Below are positions 18,579-30,245 of a stretch of 64,000 nucleotides of DNA, piece after piece. A program made the position numbers and the translations under genes. Origin of the DNA: Actinomycetota bacterium (lineage in GTDB: Bacteria; Actinomycetota; Acidimicrobiia; Acidimicrobiales; Iamiaceae); NCBI GenBank assembly GCA_016185275.1, contig JACPNX010000037.1:1-64000 (forward strand), given 5' to 3'. Every line of letters starts with the position of its first letter. Within the stretch, counting starts at the first letter, position 1. The notes beneath the pieces are model-generated. The model saw nothing but the letters and a program-made list of their open reading frames with translations, did not search any database and had not been told where the DNA came from.

Positions 18579-19129
18579 CGCGGCACCTTCTTGGCCTTGG
18601 CCGCTGAGCCCGCCTCGTACGGCTCGAAGTCGGGCACGGTCTCCATCCACTCGCCCAGACGGCTCTTGTCGTGGAGGAGGTCGGCGATGCGCGGCTCGGA
18701 GTACTCGTACTCGGGGCTCCAGAACAGCGCCTCGAACGGGCACACCTCGACGCAGATGCCGCAGTACATGCAGAGCGCGTAGTCGATGTCGAAGCGGTCG
18801 AGGGCGCTGACCGTACGAGGCTTGCCGCCGGGGCGGCGCGGCGGTGCCTTCTCCTTGTGCCCCTCGATGTAGATGCACCAGTCGGGGCAGCTGCGGGCGC
18901 ACAGCATGCACACCGTGCAGTTGTCCTCCTTGAGGGCGATGACGCCACGGGCCCGCGGGGCGACCATCTCCTTTTCGTGCGGGTACTGCACGGTGGCCGC
19001 GCCCTTGGAGGGGGCGGGGATGAGCGTCGCCAGCCCCCGCTTCGGGAACACGGTGCGGCCCATCTCCTTGAGGGTCACGCCGAGGCCCTTGACCACTCCG
19101 GGCAGCTTCGGGAGCGCGGCGTGGGGCAT
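18575..19129 (-). CDS. nuoI: NADH-quinone oxidoreductase subunit I, first operon
   Basis: A 184-residue peripheral-arm subunit carrying clusters N6a and N6b. Two C-x2-C-x2-C-x3-C-P motifs are complete: Cys71/74/77/81 ([12 protein letters not shown]) and Cys120/123/126/130 ([12 protein letters not shown]). The start is ATG 19129 ([17 protein letters not shown]), sharing one base with the nuoH1 stop (TGATG). In an 11-subunit complex without NuoEFG this subunit would be the most likely entry point for ferredoxin or F420H2-oxidising partners (inference from archaeal Fpo and photosynthetic NDH-1). Confidence 0.95.
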   Translation of the reverse strand: MPHAALPKLPGVVKGLGVTLKEMGRTVFPKRGLATLIPAPSKGAATVQYPHEKEMVAPRARGVIALKEDNCTVCMLCARSCPDWCIYIEGHKEKAPPRRPGGKPRTVSALDRFDIDYALCMYCGICVEVCPFEALFWSPEYEYSEPRIADLLHDKSRLGEWMETVPDFEPYEAGSAAKAKKVPR

Positions 19130-20151
19130 CAGAAGGCCACCTTCAGGATCATCGTGACGAAGATGTTGGCCAGCGCGAGCGGGATGAGGAACTTCCACGC
19201 GAAGCGCTGGAGCTGGTCCTCGCGGAAGCGGGGGTACGTGAAGCGGACCCAGAACACCACGAAGGCCAGCAGCATGATCTTGGCGAACAGGATCACGGGA
19301 CCGAGCACGTTCATGTAGTTGGCGTCGATGTCGAGGCCGGGGAAGTACCAGCCTCCGAGGAACAGCGTGGCGGCCAGGGCGGAGAAGGCGCCGACCGAGG
19401 CGAACTCGCCGATGAAGAACAGCAGGAACCGCAGGCCCGTGTACTCCGTGATGAACCCGGTGACGAGCTCGGACTCGGCCACCGGCATGTCGAAGGGCGT
19501 CTGGGTCAGCTCGGCCTGCATGGCGATGAGGAAGATGACCAGTCCCACGAGCTGGGTGACGAAGTAGGGCAGGCCCAGCGCGCCGAAACCGAAGATCCGT
19601 CCGCCGGCCTGCGCGGCGACGATGCCCTGGAGGTTCAGCGTGCCGGCCTGGATCACCACGCCGATCACGGCCAGCACCATGGGCAGCTCGTAGGCGATGA
19701 GCTGACCTGCGGCGCGCAGGCCGCCGAGGAGGGAGTACTTGTTGGCCGAGGCCCAGCCGGCGATGAGGACGCCGATCACCGAGATGGACGACACCGCCAG
19801 CGCGTAGAACACCCCTGCGTCGAGGTTGGCGAAGTAGGCGTCGGGTCCGAACGGCACGGCCAGGTACACGAGCAGCACGGTCCCGACCACGAGGTAGGGC
19901 GCCAGCTTGAACAGCGTGCGGTCCGCGCGCTCGGGGGTGATGTCCTCCTTCTGGAGGGACTTGCCCACCTCGGCGAGGAGCTGCATGGAGCCGTAGGGCC
20001 CGGCCTCCATGGGACCGAGCCGGCTCTGCATGAACGAGACGACCTTGAACAGGAACACGTAGACGAAGGTGCCGGCCGGCAGCAGCACCGCGGCGAGGAC
20101 GAGCAGGACGCGCAGGATGGACTGCTGCCAGTAGGAGAGCTGCGCCAGCAT
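19129..20151 (-). CDS. nuoH: NADH-quinone oxidoreductase subunit H, first operon
   Basis: A 340-residue membrane subunit at the junction with the peripheral arm, lining the quinone tunnel. ATG 20151 ([15 protein letters not shown]) shares one base with the nuoD1 stop. The conserved cytoplasmic loop [20 protein letters not shown] contains the acidic residues near the quinone site, and [20 protein letters not shown] is a family signature. It lacks the N-terminal ERK stretch seen in NuoH2 (FERKLIGDMQNRVGPN); here the equivalent is [15 protein letters not shown]. It looks intact. Confidence 0.94.
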   Translation of the reverse strand: MLAQLSYWQQSILRVLLVLAAVLLPAGTFVYVFLFKVVSFMQSRLGPMEAGPYGSMQLLAEVGKSLQKEDITPERADRTLFKLAPYLVVGTVLLVYLAVPFGPDAYFANLDAGVFYALAVSSISVIGVLIAGWASANKYSLLGGLRAAGQLIAYELPMVLAVIGVVIQAGTLNLQGIVAAQAGGRIFGFGALGLPYFVTQLVGLVIFLIAMQAELTQTPFDMPVAESELVTGFITEYTGLRFLLFFIGEFASVGAFSALAATLFLGGWYFPGLDIDANYMNVLGPVILFAKIMLLAFVVFWVRFTYPRFREDQLQRFAWKFLIPLALANIFVTMILKVAF

Positions 20152-21042
20152 CACCGGTCGATGTCTCCCAGGATGAAGTAGAGGGAGGCGAGGATCGTGA
20201 TCACGTCGGGCACGTACACGCCCCGCGTCACCCACGGCACGACCGAGATGTTGTTGAACGAGGCGGAGCGGATCTTCACCCGGAACGGCACCAGGTCGCC
20301 CTTGGACACGACGTAGTAGCCCATCTCGCCCAAGGGGTTCTCGGTGGAGACCCAGGCCTCACCCGCCGGCACCTTGATGATCCGGGGCACCTTGGCCATG
20401 ATCGGCCCGGCCGGCAGGCCGTCGCAGAGCTGGTCGACGATCAGCGTCGCCTCGCGGGTCTCCTGGAGGCGCACCCAGTAGCGGGCGAACGAGTCGCCGT
20501 CGGGATGGGTCCAGACCTTGAAGTCGGCGTCCTTCCAGGCCATCGGGTAGTCGGCGTCGCGGCGCAGATCCCAGTCGACGCCCGAGGCGCGCAGGTTGGC
20601 GCCGGAGAGGCCGTACGAGAGGGCGACGTCGGCCGGGATCACCCCGACGCCCCGGGTGCGGGCCTCAAAGATCTCGTTACCGACGACCAGCTCGTCGATC
20701 TCGTCGCAGAAGTCGCGGATGCGCTTCATGGCCGCCTTCGTGTCGGCGATCCAACCCTTCGGCAGGTCGTCGCGCAGGCCGCCGATGCGGTCGAAGTTCG
20801 GGGTACGTGCGAACCTCGACGAGCTTCTCGTAGCCGCGGTGCATGTAGCCCATCACGGGATCGCACGAGACCACCTGCTCGCCGTCGAGCCTGGCGATGA
20901 TGCGCAGCGTGCCGTGCGTCGCGGGGTGCTGCGGGCCCAGGTTGAGGGTCATGCCCTCGGTCTCGAGCTCCACGTTGACGCGGGCGTCCGCGGCCTGGCC
21001 GGCGATGTAGGCCAGCTTCTGGCTGTCGGTGAGGGCGGTCAT
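20151..21042 (-). pseudogene. nuoD: nuoD of the first operon, broken by internal deletion and frameshift
   Basis: NuoD (49-kDa) forms the quinone-reduction chamber with NuoB. Translation from ATG 21042, with GAGGAGGTGTC upstream and ATGA overlap with nuoC1, gives a normal N-terminus (NLGPQHPATHGTLR at 34-47, GYMHRGYEKLVEVRTYP at 65-81). The reading frame then becomes foreign. The correct sequence resumes one frame away with NFDRIGGLRDDLPKGW and continues normally to GDIDR at the stop 20151. Compared with intact NuoD2, about 95 residues are missing at the join near 20800-20806 (the helical segment following RTY up to the NYIRPGG-equivalent). The shift plus the loss excludes simple ribosomal frameshifting. 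It may be a true mutation or an assembly collapse. Confidence 0.87.
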
Positions 21043-22091
21043 GACACCTCCTCCTCGGCCGCTCCCTCGGTCGCGCCGTCGGTCGCGTCCTCGCCGGGCA
21101 TCGGCTCGACGTCGACGATGCCCGGCCACGGCTTGAGCTCCCGGGCGAGCAGCGGGAAGTCCTTGCGGAGCGGATGGCCCTCGAAGTCGCCCGGCAGGTA
21201 GATGTGGCGCAGGTTCGGGTGGCCCGAGAACGAGATGCCGAACATCTCCCACGTCTCACGCTCGTGCCAGTCGGCGCCGCTGTAGACGGGGATCCAGCTC
21301 GGTACCCCGGCGGCGGGGTCGGGCACGTCGGCCTTGAGGATCACGGCCACGCTGCTGTGAGGGCGGGCCACCCGGGCCAGCACCTGGAAGCGCGTCTCGC
21401 CGCCGGCCACACCGGGCGCACCGGTGTCGGTGGAGCCGGGGGTGTCGGTGGTTGCCTCGGGCGCGGGCGGGTCGAGGGGGCTGTTCTCGGAGCGACCGAA
21501 GGGTGAGACCGACCAGTCCATGCCGGACAGGAAGCAGAAGTACGTGCAGCCGAGCTTGCCCCTGGCGATCTGCGCGGCCTCCCGCCAGGCCTCCGGCGTG
21601 ACGCGCACCCACAGCTCGTCGCCGTCACGGATCTCGGCGCCGACCACCGCGTCGCCCAGCTCGTCCTTGAAGACCTGGAGCAGCGCCAGCCGCTCCTCGT
21701 CCCCGGACTGGGGCACGGTCGGGTCGCGCGGCGGCTCGGCTTCGGGCTCGGCCTCGGCGCCCGGCGAAGGCTCGGCCTCGGCGCCCGGCGGGGGGGTGAC
21801 CGGCGGCGAGTCCGCATCGGTCGTGGCGGCACGCTCCGGTGCGGGCACGTCCGGTTGGACGGCCTCGCTCTGGCCCGCGGCGGTGGCGTCGGCATGGCCC
21901 TCCGCCAGCGCGGCTTCGGTGGTGGCCTCGGCCTGCTCGGCCGTCACGTCCTCGTCGGCGATGGGCTCGTCGCGGCGCACCGCGCCCGGGTCGCCCCCGG
22001 CCGGGCTGTGGCCCTCTGCGGGCCGGGCACCGACCTCGACGCCGTCGGGATGCAGGTCCGGGTCGCCGTCAGCCGACGACAATCGGATCAC
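21039..22091 (-). CDS. nuoC: NADH-quinone oxidoreductase subunit C, first operon, with long acidic N-terminal extension
   Basis: About 350 residues if started at GTG 22091, overlapping nuoB1 by 23 bases; a second GTG about 100 bases further in is possible. The 30-kDa subunit domain occupies the last ~185 residues. Its signature ends in [20 protein letters not shown] and [14 protein letters not shown]. Before it lies about 130 residues rich in Glu, Ala and Pro (for example [19 protein letters not shown]), and a [20 protein letters not shown] insertion interrupts the domain. Usual NuoC is about 200 residues. The role is structural, docking to NuoD and NuoB. Confidence 0.88.
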   Translation of the reverse strand: MIRLSSADGDPDLHPDGVEVGARPAEGHSPAGGDPGAVRRDEPIADEDVTAEQAEATTEAALAEGHADATAAGQSEAVQPDVPAPERAATTDADSPPVTPPPGAEAEPSPGAEAEPEAEPPRDPTVPQSGDEERLALLQVFKDELGDAVVGAEIRDGDELWVRVTPEAWREAAQIARGKLGCTYFCFLSGMDWSVSPFGRSENSPLDPPAPEATTDTPGSTDTGAPGVAGGETRFQVLARVARPHSSVAVILKADVPDPAAGVPSWIPVYSGADWHERETWEMFGISFSGHPNLRHIYLPGDFEGHPLRKDFPLLARELKPWPGIVDVEPMPGEDATDGATEGAAEEEVS

Positions 22092-22569
22092 CTCGCCAGC
22101 GCTCGGCCATGTCCTCGTGCTGGATGCGCTCCTGGAGCAGCACGATGCCCTCGAGCAGCGCCTCGGGCCGCGGCGGGCAGCCGGGCACGTAGACGTCGAC
22201 CGGGATGATCTGGTCGACCCCCTTGGTGACCGAGTAGGAGTCCCAGTACGGGCCACCGCAGTTGGCGCACGATCCCATCGAGATGACGTACTTCGGGTCG
22301 GGCATCTGCTCGTAGAGCCGCCGGATCGCCGGCGCCATCTTGTCGGTCACGGTGCCCGAGATGACGACGAGATCGGCCTGGCGCGGGCTGGCCGGAAGCG
22401 GGATCACGCCGAGGCGCATCACGTCGTAGCGGGGCGAACCGAAGGCGGCACCCATCTCGATGGCGCAGCAGGCGAGCCCCCACTGGTACACCCACAGGGA
22501 GTACTTGCGCGACGTGTTCAGCAGCGACGTGAGCGGCTTGGGCAGCTTGCCGCTCTCGACCAGGCCCAT
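22069..22569 (-). CDS. nuoB: NADH-quinone oxidoreductase subunit B, first operon
   Basis: A 166-residue subunit holding the terminal [4Fe-4S] cluster N2, which reduces quinone. All four ligands are present: Cys34 and Cys35 (GLACCAIE), Cys101 ([10 protein letters not shown]) and Cys131 ([10 protein letters not shown]). ATG 22569 follows nuoA1 by 62 bases. It is normal in length. The MGSCANCGG form differs from the VCASSGG form of NuoB2, indicating two different complex I lineages rather than a recent duplication. Confidence 0.95.
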   Translation of the reverse strand: MGLVESGKLPKPLTSLLNTSRKYSLWVYQWGLACCAIEMGAAFGSPRYDVMRLGVIPLPASPRQADLVVISGTVTDKMAPAIRRLYEQMPDPKYVISMGSCANCGGPYWDSYSVTKGVDQIIPVDVYVPGCPPRPEALLEGIVLLQERIQHEDMAERWRGDPIVVG

Positions 22570-22631
22570 TCAGCGACCCCCGGCGCCGGCGCGCCGGGCG
22601 GTGGCACGCGCAACGGGCGCCCACCGGACGG

Positions 22632-22997
22632 TCAGATCCACCGCAGGACCCCCTTGCGCCACGCGTACAGGAGGCCCAGCGCCAGCACGGCGATGAACAG
22701 GCCCATCTCGACGGCACCGAACGTCCCGTAGGCCTCGAGGCGCGTCGCCCAGGGGAAGATGAACACGGCCTCGACGTCGAACATCACGAACAGCAGGGCG
22801 AAGATGTAGTAGCGGACCTCGAACTGGCCCCAGCCGATGCCGACCGGGTCGACGCCCGACTCGTACGTGAGGTACTTGCCCGCCTGCGGCCGCTTGGGCC
22901 GGATGAACGACCCGAGCCCGAGCACCCCACCGAGGAGACCCACCGCCACGGCGCCGAAGATGGCCACCGTGAGGTAGTCGCGGAGGAAGGCCGACAT
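22632..22997 (-). CDS. nuoA: NADH-quinone oxidoreductase subunit A, first operon
   Basis: A 121-residue, three-helix membrane subunit and first gene of the first nuo operon. YESGVDPVGIGWGQFEVRYY and FVMFDVEAVFIFPWA are family signatures. The classical ECG before the second helix reads ESG here. ATG 22997 has no ribosome binding site; a TAGATT -10-like box ends 9 bases upstream, suggesting a leaderless transcript. A Crp-like palindrome lies just upstream. Confidence 0.94.
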   Translation of the reverse strand: MSAFLRDYLTVAIFGAVAVGLLGGVLGLGSFIRPKRPQAGKYLTYESGVDPVGIGWGQFEVRYYIFALLFVMFDVEAVFIFPWATRLEAYGTFGAVEMGLFIAVLALGLLYAWRKGVLRWI

Positions 22998-23006
22998 CGT
23001 GTCGGG

Positions 23007-23036
23007 AATCTAGTGAGCCCTCTCACAACCGGCCAA
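23007..23036 (-). promoter_or_regulatory. Putative leaderless promoter of the first nuo operon
   Basis: Minus-strand -35-like TTGGCC (23036-23031), 18-base spacer and -10-like TAGATT (23012-23007), ending 9 bases before the ATG of nuoA1. This spacing would place the transcript start at or next to the start codon, consistent with the missing Shine-Dalgarno. Leaderless mRNAs with TAnnnT boxes at this distance are common in actinobacteria. Confidence 0.4.
23012..23027. promoter_or_regulatory. Crp/GlxR-like operator upstream of nuoA1
   Basis: Minus strand TGTGAGAGGGCTCACT matches the Crp-family consensus TGTGA-N6-TCACA at 9 of 10 fixed positions. It lies between the putative -35 and -10 boxes, 15 bases before the start codon, where a bound regulator would repress. 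A very similar site lies before the cytochrome b operon at 46276. Confidence 0.5.
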
Positions 23037-23199
23037 AGCCGGCCGACAAGCGCGCCCGCACCCGAGCCCACCCCTCTCGCTCCTTCGACAGGAGCGCGAG
23101 CACGTCGGCGGGGACGGGTCCCCCTTGCCGGCCGGAGCGGCGCGGCTGCGTTTGAGGCACGGGCGCGACGGCTACACCGAGGTCCGTGCGAGGACGGGT

Positions 23200-23811
23200 G
23201 TGGCCGTGAAGTCGGTGGTGACGGGGGTGCTGGCCGGAGTCGTGACGGCCGGGGCCGTGACGTCTGGGTGCGGCGGCTCGGGATCCGACGCACCACGGGC
23301 CGAGCCGACCACCACCCACCTGCCCACGACGACGATCGACCCGTGGGCGGTGCCCGCCACCATCGATGCCGCGTACGCGCAGCGGATCCTCGACGAGCAC
23401 GGCCGCATCCTCACCGCGGCGTGGCGGCGGGCCCGGCGGCTCGGCAAGGTGGACGCCGAGGTCGAACGTCTGGTCCGGTCGGTGGAGAGCGCCGACCAGG
23501 CCGGCTCGGAGATCACCGGGCTGCGGCGCGAAGCCAAGGCACGCTTCGCCTCGCTGGTCCCGGACCCGGCCGTGGACGCCGGCAAGATCGTCGAGCTGCG
23601 CGGCGCGTCGCCCACGTGCATCCAGGTCCTGGTCCGGGTCGACATCTCCCGCCTGGTGCGTTCAGGACCGGTCGACCAGACCGCCATCGAGTTGCGCCCC
23701 GCCCGGCCGGGCGAGGCCGACCGGCGCCGCAACCCCACCGGCTGGATCGAAGACCTGAGATTCCCTCCCGACCAACCTCCGCTGATCGGATCCCCGTGCG
23801 CACGCTCCTAG
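23200..23811 (+). CDS. Exported protein, possible lipoprotein, unknown function
   Basis: A 203-residue protein from GTG 23200 with GAGG 6 bases upstream. The N-terminus VAVKSVVTGVLAGVVTAG is a signal peptide ending in AVTSGCGGSG; Cys24 is a candidate lipidation site, but the -3 residue is Thr, so the lipobox is imperfect. A Thr/Pro linker (PTTTHLPTTTIDPWAVP) leads to a helical region (about 55-120) and a compact C-terminal domain. No family is recognised. It lies on the opposite strand to both nuo operons and overlaps the next gene by 16 bases, so the two are cotranscribed. Confidence 0.65.
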   Translation: MAVKSVVTGVLAGVVTAGAVTSGCGGSGSDAPRAEPTTTHLPTTTIDPWAVPATIDAAYAQRILDEHGRILTAAWRRARRLGKVDAEVERLVRSVESADQAGSEITGLRREAKARFASLVPDPAVDAGKIVELRGASPTCIQVLVRVDISRLVRSGPVDQTAIELRPARPGEADRRRNPTGWIEDLRFPPDQPPLIGSPCARS

Positions 23812-24620
23812 CCCTCGCCGTCACGCTGTCAGCGCTCGCCCTCACGCCGGCGCCTGCACCTGCTGCCACTGTCAACGTAAAGAAGTGCGCAAGGACGGCC
23901 AAAGACTCCAGGGGTTGGTCGATCTGCCTGCGGTGGATGACGGTGGCAGTGGAGGACGGCCGCCATCCGGTCACCGGGCCCGGGCCCGGCGCTGGCGCGG
24001 GTGGGCCCGAGCGTCCGCCGACCCGCGAGGAGCTGATCGCCGCCCGTCGCCGCGCCCGGGCCCGCGAGCTGCTCGGCCCCGCCGGCGGCTGCGTCGACCT
24101 CACCGACCCGGCACCGGTCCGCGTCGTCGGCGTCCCCAACCCCGAACGGATCGACGGCGGCCGCATCTGCCTCGGCCCCACCACCCCCGGCTTCGACCCC
24201 GCCGCCTACGCCGCCGAGATCTTCGCCTCCGTCCCCGCCCCCCGGCCCGGACCCTCCATCCCCCCCGGGCGGATGATCGTGGCCCTCGCCGCCCGGCTCG
24301 TCACCACCGCCCCCCTCACCTTCGACGCCTCCGCCCCGACCCCCCTCGGCCCGCTGCGCCTCCGAGCCCGGGCCCGCATCTACGTGAACTGGGGTGACGG
24401 CCACACCGCCGGCCCCTACGACGAGCCAGGCCGGCCCTATCCCGACGGCACGATCGTGCACCGCTGGGCCACCGCCGGCCGCTACGACGTCACCGTCACC
24501 TACCGCTGGACCGCCACCTGGCAATGGGCCGGCCGCACCGAACCGGTCCCCGGCACCCTCGACACCACCGACCGCATCCCCGGCTACCCCGTCATCGAGC
24601 TCCAAGCCACCACCGGTTAG
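23796..24620 (+). CDS. Secreted protein with PKD-like domain
   Basis: A 274-residue protein from GTG 23796 (VRTLLALAVTLSALALTPAP), a clear signal peptide with cleavage near APAAT. Residues about 30-160 are Pro/Arg-rich and not recognised. Residues about 195-245 resemble a PKD beta-sandwich: YVNWGDGHTAGPYDEPG followed by VHRWATAGRYDVTVTY, the WGDG-to-HxWxxAG-YDVTV pattern. PKD domains mediate surface or extracellular interactions. Codon third positions are even more C-rich than the neighbours. It overlaps the lipoprotein-like gene upstream and ends 53 bases from convergent nuoN2. Confidence 0.7.
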   Translation: MRTLLALAVTLSALALTPAPAPAATVNVKKCARTAKDSRGWSICLRWMTVAVEDGRHPVTGPGPGAGAGGPERPPTREELIAARRRARARELLGPAGGCVDLTDPAPVRVVGVPNPERIDGGRICLGPTTPGFDPAAYAAEIFASVPAPRPGPSIPPGRMIVALAARLVTTAPLTFDASAPTPLGPLRLRARARIYVNWGDGHTAGPYDEPGRPYPDGTIVHRWATAGRYDVTVTYRWTATWQWAGRTEPVPGTLDTTDRIPGYPVIELQATTG

Positions 24621-24672
24621 CACGGCCCCTCGGGCAGCAGCCCCTCTGGTGACCGCCGGGGCCGGATCGCGC

Positions 24673-26223
24673 TCAGCGGCCGCCGGAGACGAGAGCGGGG
24701 GTGGCGTCGCGGGCGGTGCGGGTCAGTGGTCCCGGGACGAGCCCGATCCCGACCGTGCCGATCAGCGCGATGGCCAGCGCCAGGCGCGCCATCGGCGGCA
24801 CGCGCAGGCGCCCGGGCGGCGCCGCCTCACTGGTCGACGCCTCCTCGTCGGCATCGCCGCCGGCGTACATGGCGAGGATGATCCGCAGGTACAGGAAGGC
24901 CGAGATCACCGCGGTCACCATCGCGGCCAGCGCCAGCCAGAAGGAGCGGGCCTCGACCGCAGCCTGCACGACGTAGAACTTGGCGAGGAAACCACCGGTC
25001 AACGGCGTGCCCGCCTGGGCCAGCAGGAACACGGCGAAGAGCATGGACAGCACGGGGTGGCGCCGGCCCATGCCCTCGTAGTCGGCGAGGCGGTGGCGGC
25101 CGTCGCCCCGGCGGCCGAGCAGGGTGACGATCCCGAACGACCCGCCCACCATGAACAGGTAGGCGGCGAGGTAGAACAGCGCCGAGCTGACCCCGCGCCG
25201 GGTCGCGGCCTGCACGCCGACGAGGATGAAGCCGGCGTGGTTGATCGACGAGTAGGCCAGCATGCGCTTCACGTCCGTCTGGACGACGGCCAGCACGGCG
25301 CCGACGACCATCGTGAGTATGGCGAGCCAGTACACGACCGGCTGCCAATCGAGCCGGTAGGGCCCGAGGGCGAGGACGAACACCCGGATGAGGCCGGCGA
25401 AGCCCGCGGCCTTGACCCCCGTGGCCATGTAGGCCACCACCGGCGACGGCGAGCCCTGGTACACGTCGGGCGTCCACGTGTGGAACGGCACGGCGGCCAC
25501 CTTGAAGCCGAAGCCGACGAGCAGCAGCGCGATGCCGGCGAGGAGCAACCGTTCGTCCGAGAGGGTGTTGCGGGCGAAGAAGTCGGCGATGCGCACGAGG
25601 TTCGTGGACCCGGTGGCCCCGTAGACGAGCGCGATGCCGTACAGGAAGAACGCCGACGAGAACGCGCCGAGCAGGAAGTACTTGAGCGCAGCCTCGCCGG
25701 AGCGCAGCCGGCGCAGGTGCAGCCCCGCGAGGACGTACACCGAGATCGACAGCACCTCGAGCCCGAGGAACATCACGATGAGGTCGTTGGCCCCGGCCAT
25801 GATCACGCCGCCCGACGCCGACAAAAGCAGCAGCACGTAGGCCTCGGGCCCTTCGAGCGACTCGCGGCGGAGGTACCCGTCGAGCAGCAGCGCGGCGATG
25901 ACGACGCTGGCGCAGATCACGACGGTGAGGAACAGCGAGAAGCCGTCGACCCCGACCGCGTCGGCCATCACGCTGAACGGGCCGTTCCGGTGGACGTCGC
26001 GCCACAAGGGAACGACCGCCCCGATCGCCCCGAGCGCGACGAGGATCGTCACGATCGCGTGCCAGCCGATGCGGGGTCGGCGGGGCCGCAGCGAGGCGAC
26101 CACGACGAGCACGACCGCACCGCCGAGCAGGACCAGCAGCGGCGTGAGCGCGTGCCACACGACCCGCGGCGTGTCGATGGGGGCGACGGGACCGCCCACC
26201 TGGGCCACGACGGCGCCGATCAC
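24673..26223 (-). CDS. nuoN: NADH-quinone oxidoreductase subunit N, second operon
   Basis: A 516-residue antiporter-like subunit and last gene of the complete nuo operon. GTG 26223 overlaps the nuoM2 stop as GTGA. LGLEVLSISVYVLAGL has the TM5 glutamate and GFGFKVAAVPFHTWTPDVYQG the central lysine. It differs strongly from NuoN1 outside motifs. The C-terminus carries an acidic GGDADEEASTSEAAPPGR loop before the last helix. Confidence 0.95.
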   Translation of the reverse strand: MIGAVVAQVGGPVAPIDTPRVVWHALTPLLVLLGGAVVLVVVASLRPRRPRIGWHAIVTILVALGAIGAVVPLWRDVHRNGPFSVMADAVGVDGFSLFLTVVICASVVIAALLLDGYLRRESLEGPEAYVLLLLSASGGVIMAGANDLIVMFLGLEVLSISVYVLAGLHLRRLRSGEAALKYFLLGAFSSAFFLYGIALVYGATGSTNLVRIADFFARNTLSDERLLLAGIALLLVGFGFKVAAVPFHTWTPDVYQGSPSPVVAYMATGVKAAGFAGLIRVFVLALGPYRLDWQPVVYWLAILTMVVGAVLAVVQTDVKRMLAYSSINHAGFILVGVQAATRRGVSSALFYLAAYLFMVGGSFGIVTLLGRRGDGRHRLADYEGMGRRHPVLSMLFAVFLLAQAGTPLTGGFLAKFYVVQAAVEARSFWLALAAMVTAVISAFLYLRIILAMYAGGDADEEASTSEAAPPGRLRVPPMARLALAIALIGTVGIGLVPGPLTRTARDATPALVSGGR

Positions 26224-27898
26224 CCGCCCGCTCCCTTGCGCTCACCGCGCACGAACGTGCCCTCTCGCGCGCTCGTGCCCGTCGTGGCCACCGGCGGCTG
26301 GCGCTGCCCGCCGTTGTTCTCGACCTGGGCCACGAGCGCCTTCACCGACGGCTCGATGCGGTCGAGCACGGGCTTCGGGTAGACGCCGAGGAACACGATG
26401 ATCCCGAGCAGCGGGGCCAGCACCAGGCCCTCCCTCAGCCGCAGCTCGCCGAAGTCCGCGTTGGCGTCGTCGAGCTTGCCGTGGAAGACGCGCTGGTAGG
26501 CCCACAGCAGGTACAGCGCGGCGACGATCACCCCGGTGGCGCCCACCACCGCCCACCACCGGCGGGTCAAGAACGCGCCGAGCAACGTGAGGAACTCGCC
26601 GACGAAGCCGTTCAGCCCGGGCACACCGATGGACGACATCATCACGACGGTGAACACCGCGGCGAAGATCGGCGCCGCCCGCTGGAGGCCGCGCAGCTCG
26701 GCGATGGCACGGGTGTGGCGGCGCTCGTAGATCATGCCGACGAGCAGGAAGAGGGCCCCGGTCGAGATGCCGTGGTTGACCATCTGGAGGACCCCACCCT
26801 CGAGCCCCTGCGTCGTGATGGCGAACGTGCCGAGCACGATGAAGCCGAGGTGCGCGACGGACGAGTAGGCGATGAGTCGCTTCAGGTCGCGCTGCATCGC
26901 CGCGGCCACTGCTCCGTAGATGATCCCGATCACGCCGAGCGTGACCATGGCCGGCGCGAACCAGGTGGCCGCCTCCGGGAACAGGTAGAGACCGAACCGC
27001 AGGAACCCGTAGGTGCCGAGCTTGAGCATGACGCCCGCGAGGATCACCGATCCGGCGGTGGGCGCCTGGGTGTGGGCGTCGGGGAGCCAGGTGTGCAGCG
27101 GGAACACCGGCACCTTCACGGCGAACGCGACGGCGAACGACAGGAACAGCCAGCGGGCGGTGGTGGTGGCGATCGAGCCCTGGTTGGTGGCGATGGTGAC
27201 GAGGTTGAACGTGAGCGGGTGGCCGGCCCGCTGGTAGAGCACGGCGGTGGCGACGAGGCCGACGAGCATGAACGCTGAGCCGAGCATCGTGTACAGGAAG
27301 AACTTGATGGCCGCGTACCGGCGCCGCTCGTAGCCCCAGCCCGCGATGAGGAAGTACATGGGCACGAGCACGATCTCGAACATCACGAAGAACACGAACA
27401 GGTCCAGCGCGAGGAATACGCCCATGCAGCCGGCCTCGAGCATCAGCAGCCACGCGTAGAACGGCTTCTCGTCGTGGTGCGGGATCCCGCCGAGCATCGC
27501 GATCGGGAACAGCACGCCGGTGAGCACGACGAGGAAGAGGGAGATGCCGTCGATGCCCAGGAACCACGAGATGTCGAGGTCCTTGATCCACGTGGCCTTG
27601 TCGACGAGCTGGAAGCCCGGCGTGCCCGTCTTGAACAGTACGAGGGCGCCGATCGACAGCGCCCCGGTGAGCACTGCGAACAGCACCGCGACCTGGCGGG
27701 CCGCCTCGGGCCGGCGCCGGCTGACCAGGCCGGTGACCAGCGCGCCGACGGCCGGCAGCACCACCAGCGCGGTGAGCACGGGGAACTGGGGCGAGGCGTC
27801 GGCGGCCGACGTGGCGGCGTTGGCCGCCGACGCCGACGTGGCCGACGTGGCGGCGTTGGCCGCGGCCGCCGCCGTCGCGCCGACGAGCGCGAGCGCGC

Positions 27899-27902
<4 letters not shown>
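26220..27902 (-). CDS. nuoM: NADH-quinone oxidoreductase subunit M, second operon
   Basis: A 560-residue antiporter-like subunit. GTG 27902 overlaps the nuoL2 stop as GTGA. After a short hydrophobic start (VSALALVGATAAAAANAAT), an Ala/Ser/Thr run (about 15-40) from a DNA repeat precedes the normal protein. FFVMFEIVLVPMYFLIAGWG has the TM5 Glu; VKVPVFPLHTWLPDAHTQAP the central channel residues. The tail beyond the last helix is hydrophilic (QRQPPVATTGTSAREG). Otherwise typical. Confidence 0.95.
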
Positions 27903-29920
<2,018 letters not shown>

Positions 29921-29927
29921 GGCCGGC

Positions 29928-30245
29928 TCAGCCCTTCAGCAGGGAGACGTCGTCGGCAGTGGCTCCGGGCCGCCGGCGGATGATGGACACGATGATCCCG
30001 AGGCCGACGACGACCTCCGCGGCCGCCACGACGAGCACGAAGAACACGACGACCTGGCCGCCCACGTCGCGCAGCTGGCGGGCCAGCGCCACGAACGTCA
30101 GGTTGACGGCGTTGAGCATGAGCTCGACGCACATGAACATCACCAGCGGGTTGCGGCGCACGAGCAGGCCGACCGCGCCCATGGTGAACAGCACGGCCCC
30201 CAGGCCGAGGTACCACGACGGGTCGACGACGGCGGCGGTGATCAC
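29928..30245 (-). CDS. nuoK: NADH-quinone oxidoreductase subunit K, second operon
   Basis: A 105-residue, three-helix subunit from GTG 30245, overlapping the nuoJ2 stop as GTGA. Both conserved glutamates are present ([14 protein letters not shown] and [15 protein letters not shown]). It ends [15 protein letters not shown], slightly longer than usual. Confidence 0.95.
   Translation of the reverse strand: MITAAVVDPSWYLGLGAVLFTMGAVGLLVRRNPLVMFMCVELMLNAVNLTFVALARQLRDVGGQVVVFFVLVVAAAEVVVGLGIIVSIIRRRPGATADDVSLLKG

Noticed and set aside
20151..21042. Programmed ribosomal frameshift in nuoD1
   Set aside because: A frameshift would restore the frame but not the roughly 95 missing residues, and no slippery heptamer is seen at the join.
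19129..21042. Hidden nuoE, nuoF or nuoG in the first nuo operon
   Set aside because: nuoD, nuoH and nuoI overlap by single bases, and no frame in the region shows the FMN/NADH or extra iron-sulfur motifs.
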